DNA of 64,000 nt from Microbacterium horticulturae (GTDB taxonomy: Bacteria; Actinomycetota; Actinomycetes; Actinomycetales; Microbacteriaceae). Positions 63,462-64,000 of this stretch are shown piece by piece. The notes under the pieces are model-generated. The model had not been told where the DNA came from. It did not search any database and saw nothing but the letters and a program-made list of their open reading frames with translations. The stretch covers positions 3,581,983 through 3,645,982 of the forward strand of contig NZ_CP119108.1 of NCBI RefSeq assembly GCF_029094505.1, read 5' to 3'. Made by a program: the position numbers and the translations under genes. Position 1 is the stretch's first letter, and each line of letters starts with the position of its first letter.

Positions 63462-63701
63462 TCAGCGCCACCGGGTGGTCATGAGGAAGCCGACGAAGGC
63501 GATCCCGAAGCCGATGACGAGGTTCCATGCCTCGATGCCGGGGATCGGAAACTGCATGCCGCTGAGATAGAACACCAGCACCCAGAGCAGCCCGAGGACC
63601 ATCAGGCCGACCATGATCGGCTTGAACCACACCGGGTTGGGCGCGGAGTTGCCTTCGCTGCGCTCGACGTCGGGTTCGCCGGCCTTGCCTGATCGTGCCA
63701 T
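63462..63701 (-). CDS. crgA: Cell division protein CrgA
   Basis: 79 residues. The N-terminus is polar; two membrane helices (IMVGLMVLGLLWVLVFYLSG and WNLVIGFGIAFVGFLMTTRW) are joined by QFPIPGIEA. This matches the actinobacterial CrgA family, which binds FtsZ, FtsQ and FtsI and coordinates septal peptidoglycan synthesis. ATG 63701 lies ten residues inside the longest frame and fits the family start (MARSGK). Confidence 0.93.
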   Translation of the reverse strand: MARSGKAGEPDVERSEGNSAPNPVWFKPIMVGLMVLGLLWVLVFYLSGMQFPIPGIEAWNLVIGFGIAFVGFLMTTRWR

Positions 63702-63781
63702 ACCGGTCATTCTACGGGGCGGGCGCACCATCGGAGAACTGTCTCAGCCGACCGTCGGGATCGGCTCGTTAGACTCACGGT

Positions 63782-64000
63782 GTGACCCATTTGGCCGACG
63801 CTGGGCAGTCCCGGCGGGCACGCCGCGCGAAGTCGCGCGCCCGCAGCGGCGCGACCTTCATCGGCGTGCTCGGTGAACTGTTCCTGACGGTGGGCGTGCT
63901 GGCCCTGTTGTTCGTGGCGTGGCAGCTCTGGATCGGCGATTGGATCGGCGCCGCACAGAAGAATGCCGTGGGAAGCAGTATCAGCCAGCAGTGGGCCGCC
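63782..64000 (+). CDS. Class E sortase, N-terminal part (runs off the window)
   Basis: 73 residues up to the window edge. An Arg-rich cytoplasmic start (SRRARRAKSRARSG) is followed by one membrane helix (FIGVLGELFLTVGVLALLFV) and WQLWIGDWIGAAQ. The catalytic Cys/His/Arg lie outside. The N-terminal pattern and position beside crgA fit class E sortases, which attach proteins to the actinobacterial cell wall. GTG start. Confidence 0.75.
   Translation, partial: MTHLADAGQSRRARRAKSRARSGATFIGVLGELFLTVGVLALLFVAWQLWIGDWIGAAQKNAVGSSISQQWAA

Overview
The window is about 64 kb of a high-GC actinobacterial chromosome centred on the replication origin. The gene content, the high GC, the gene order and many details fit a member of the Microbacteriaceae, most like Microbacterium. 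Those details include a cysteine-free S18 in the rpsF-ssb-rpsR-rplI operon, CrgA next to a class E sortase, DUF3566 after gyrA, a PadR/HAAS membrane-protein pair, and very frequent GGATGC/GCATCC words. The genus is inferred from gene content and not tested by alignment.

Layout. 1-6.8 kb: the end of a MinD/ParA-like ATPase, the S6-SSB-S18-L9 operon, a CDF cation exporter, two uncharacterised proteins (one split by a frameshift) and a TMEM175-like channel. 6.8-18.7 kb: a Cds1-like cysteine desulfhydrase, a four-gene oligopeptide/dipeptide-type ABC importer, a three-gene polar amino-acid ABC importer and a secreted PhoA-type alkaline phosphatase with a PHO-box-like repeat upstream. 19-27.6 kb: a drug-exporter-like ABC pair followed by a histidine kinase/response regulator pair that lies between two arrays of the same 20-bp repeat, then a lipid kinase, a PadR operon and the CCA-adding enzyme. 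27.7-37.6 kb: a methyltransferase, a DUF6049-type exported protein coupled to murJ, trxB and trxA (each with a SigR/SigH-type promoter match) and an APC permease.

37.6-57.5 kb is the origin block in the usual actinobacterial order: parB, parA, rsmG, jag, yidC, yidD, rnpA and rpmH on the minus strand, and dnaA, dnaN, recF, dciA, gyrB, gyrA, DUF3566, tRNA-Ile and tRNA-Ala on the plus strand. oriC lies between dnaA and dnaN. Between parA and rsmG is a 3.6-kb stretch with no convincing gene. It holds eleven near-consensus parS sites, and a twelfth lies inside parA. It looks like a dedicated centromere and is the most unusual part of the window. 57.6-64 kb: a small ABM-fold monooxygenase, an M24 peptidase, small membrane proteins, a NUDIX hydrolase, a YbaK deacylase, a cyclophilin, a zinc-finger rhomboid protease, CrgA and the start of a sortase.

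Four families of repeats lie between genes: (a) 79-86-bp CATATGA palindromes whose inner stems covary (three copies); (b) 20-bp GGTACGACCTCGCGA arrays (two); (c) GTTGAGCGAGC inverted repeats (two full, two half); (d) short tandem or hairpin clusters. Starts were chosen from Shine-Dalgarno matches, translational coupling and domain limits. No database search was possible.
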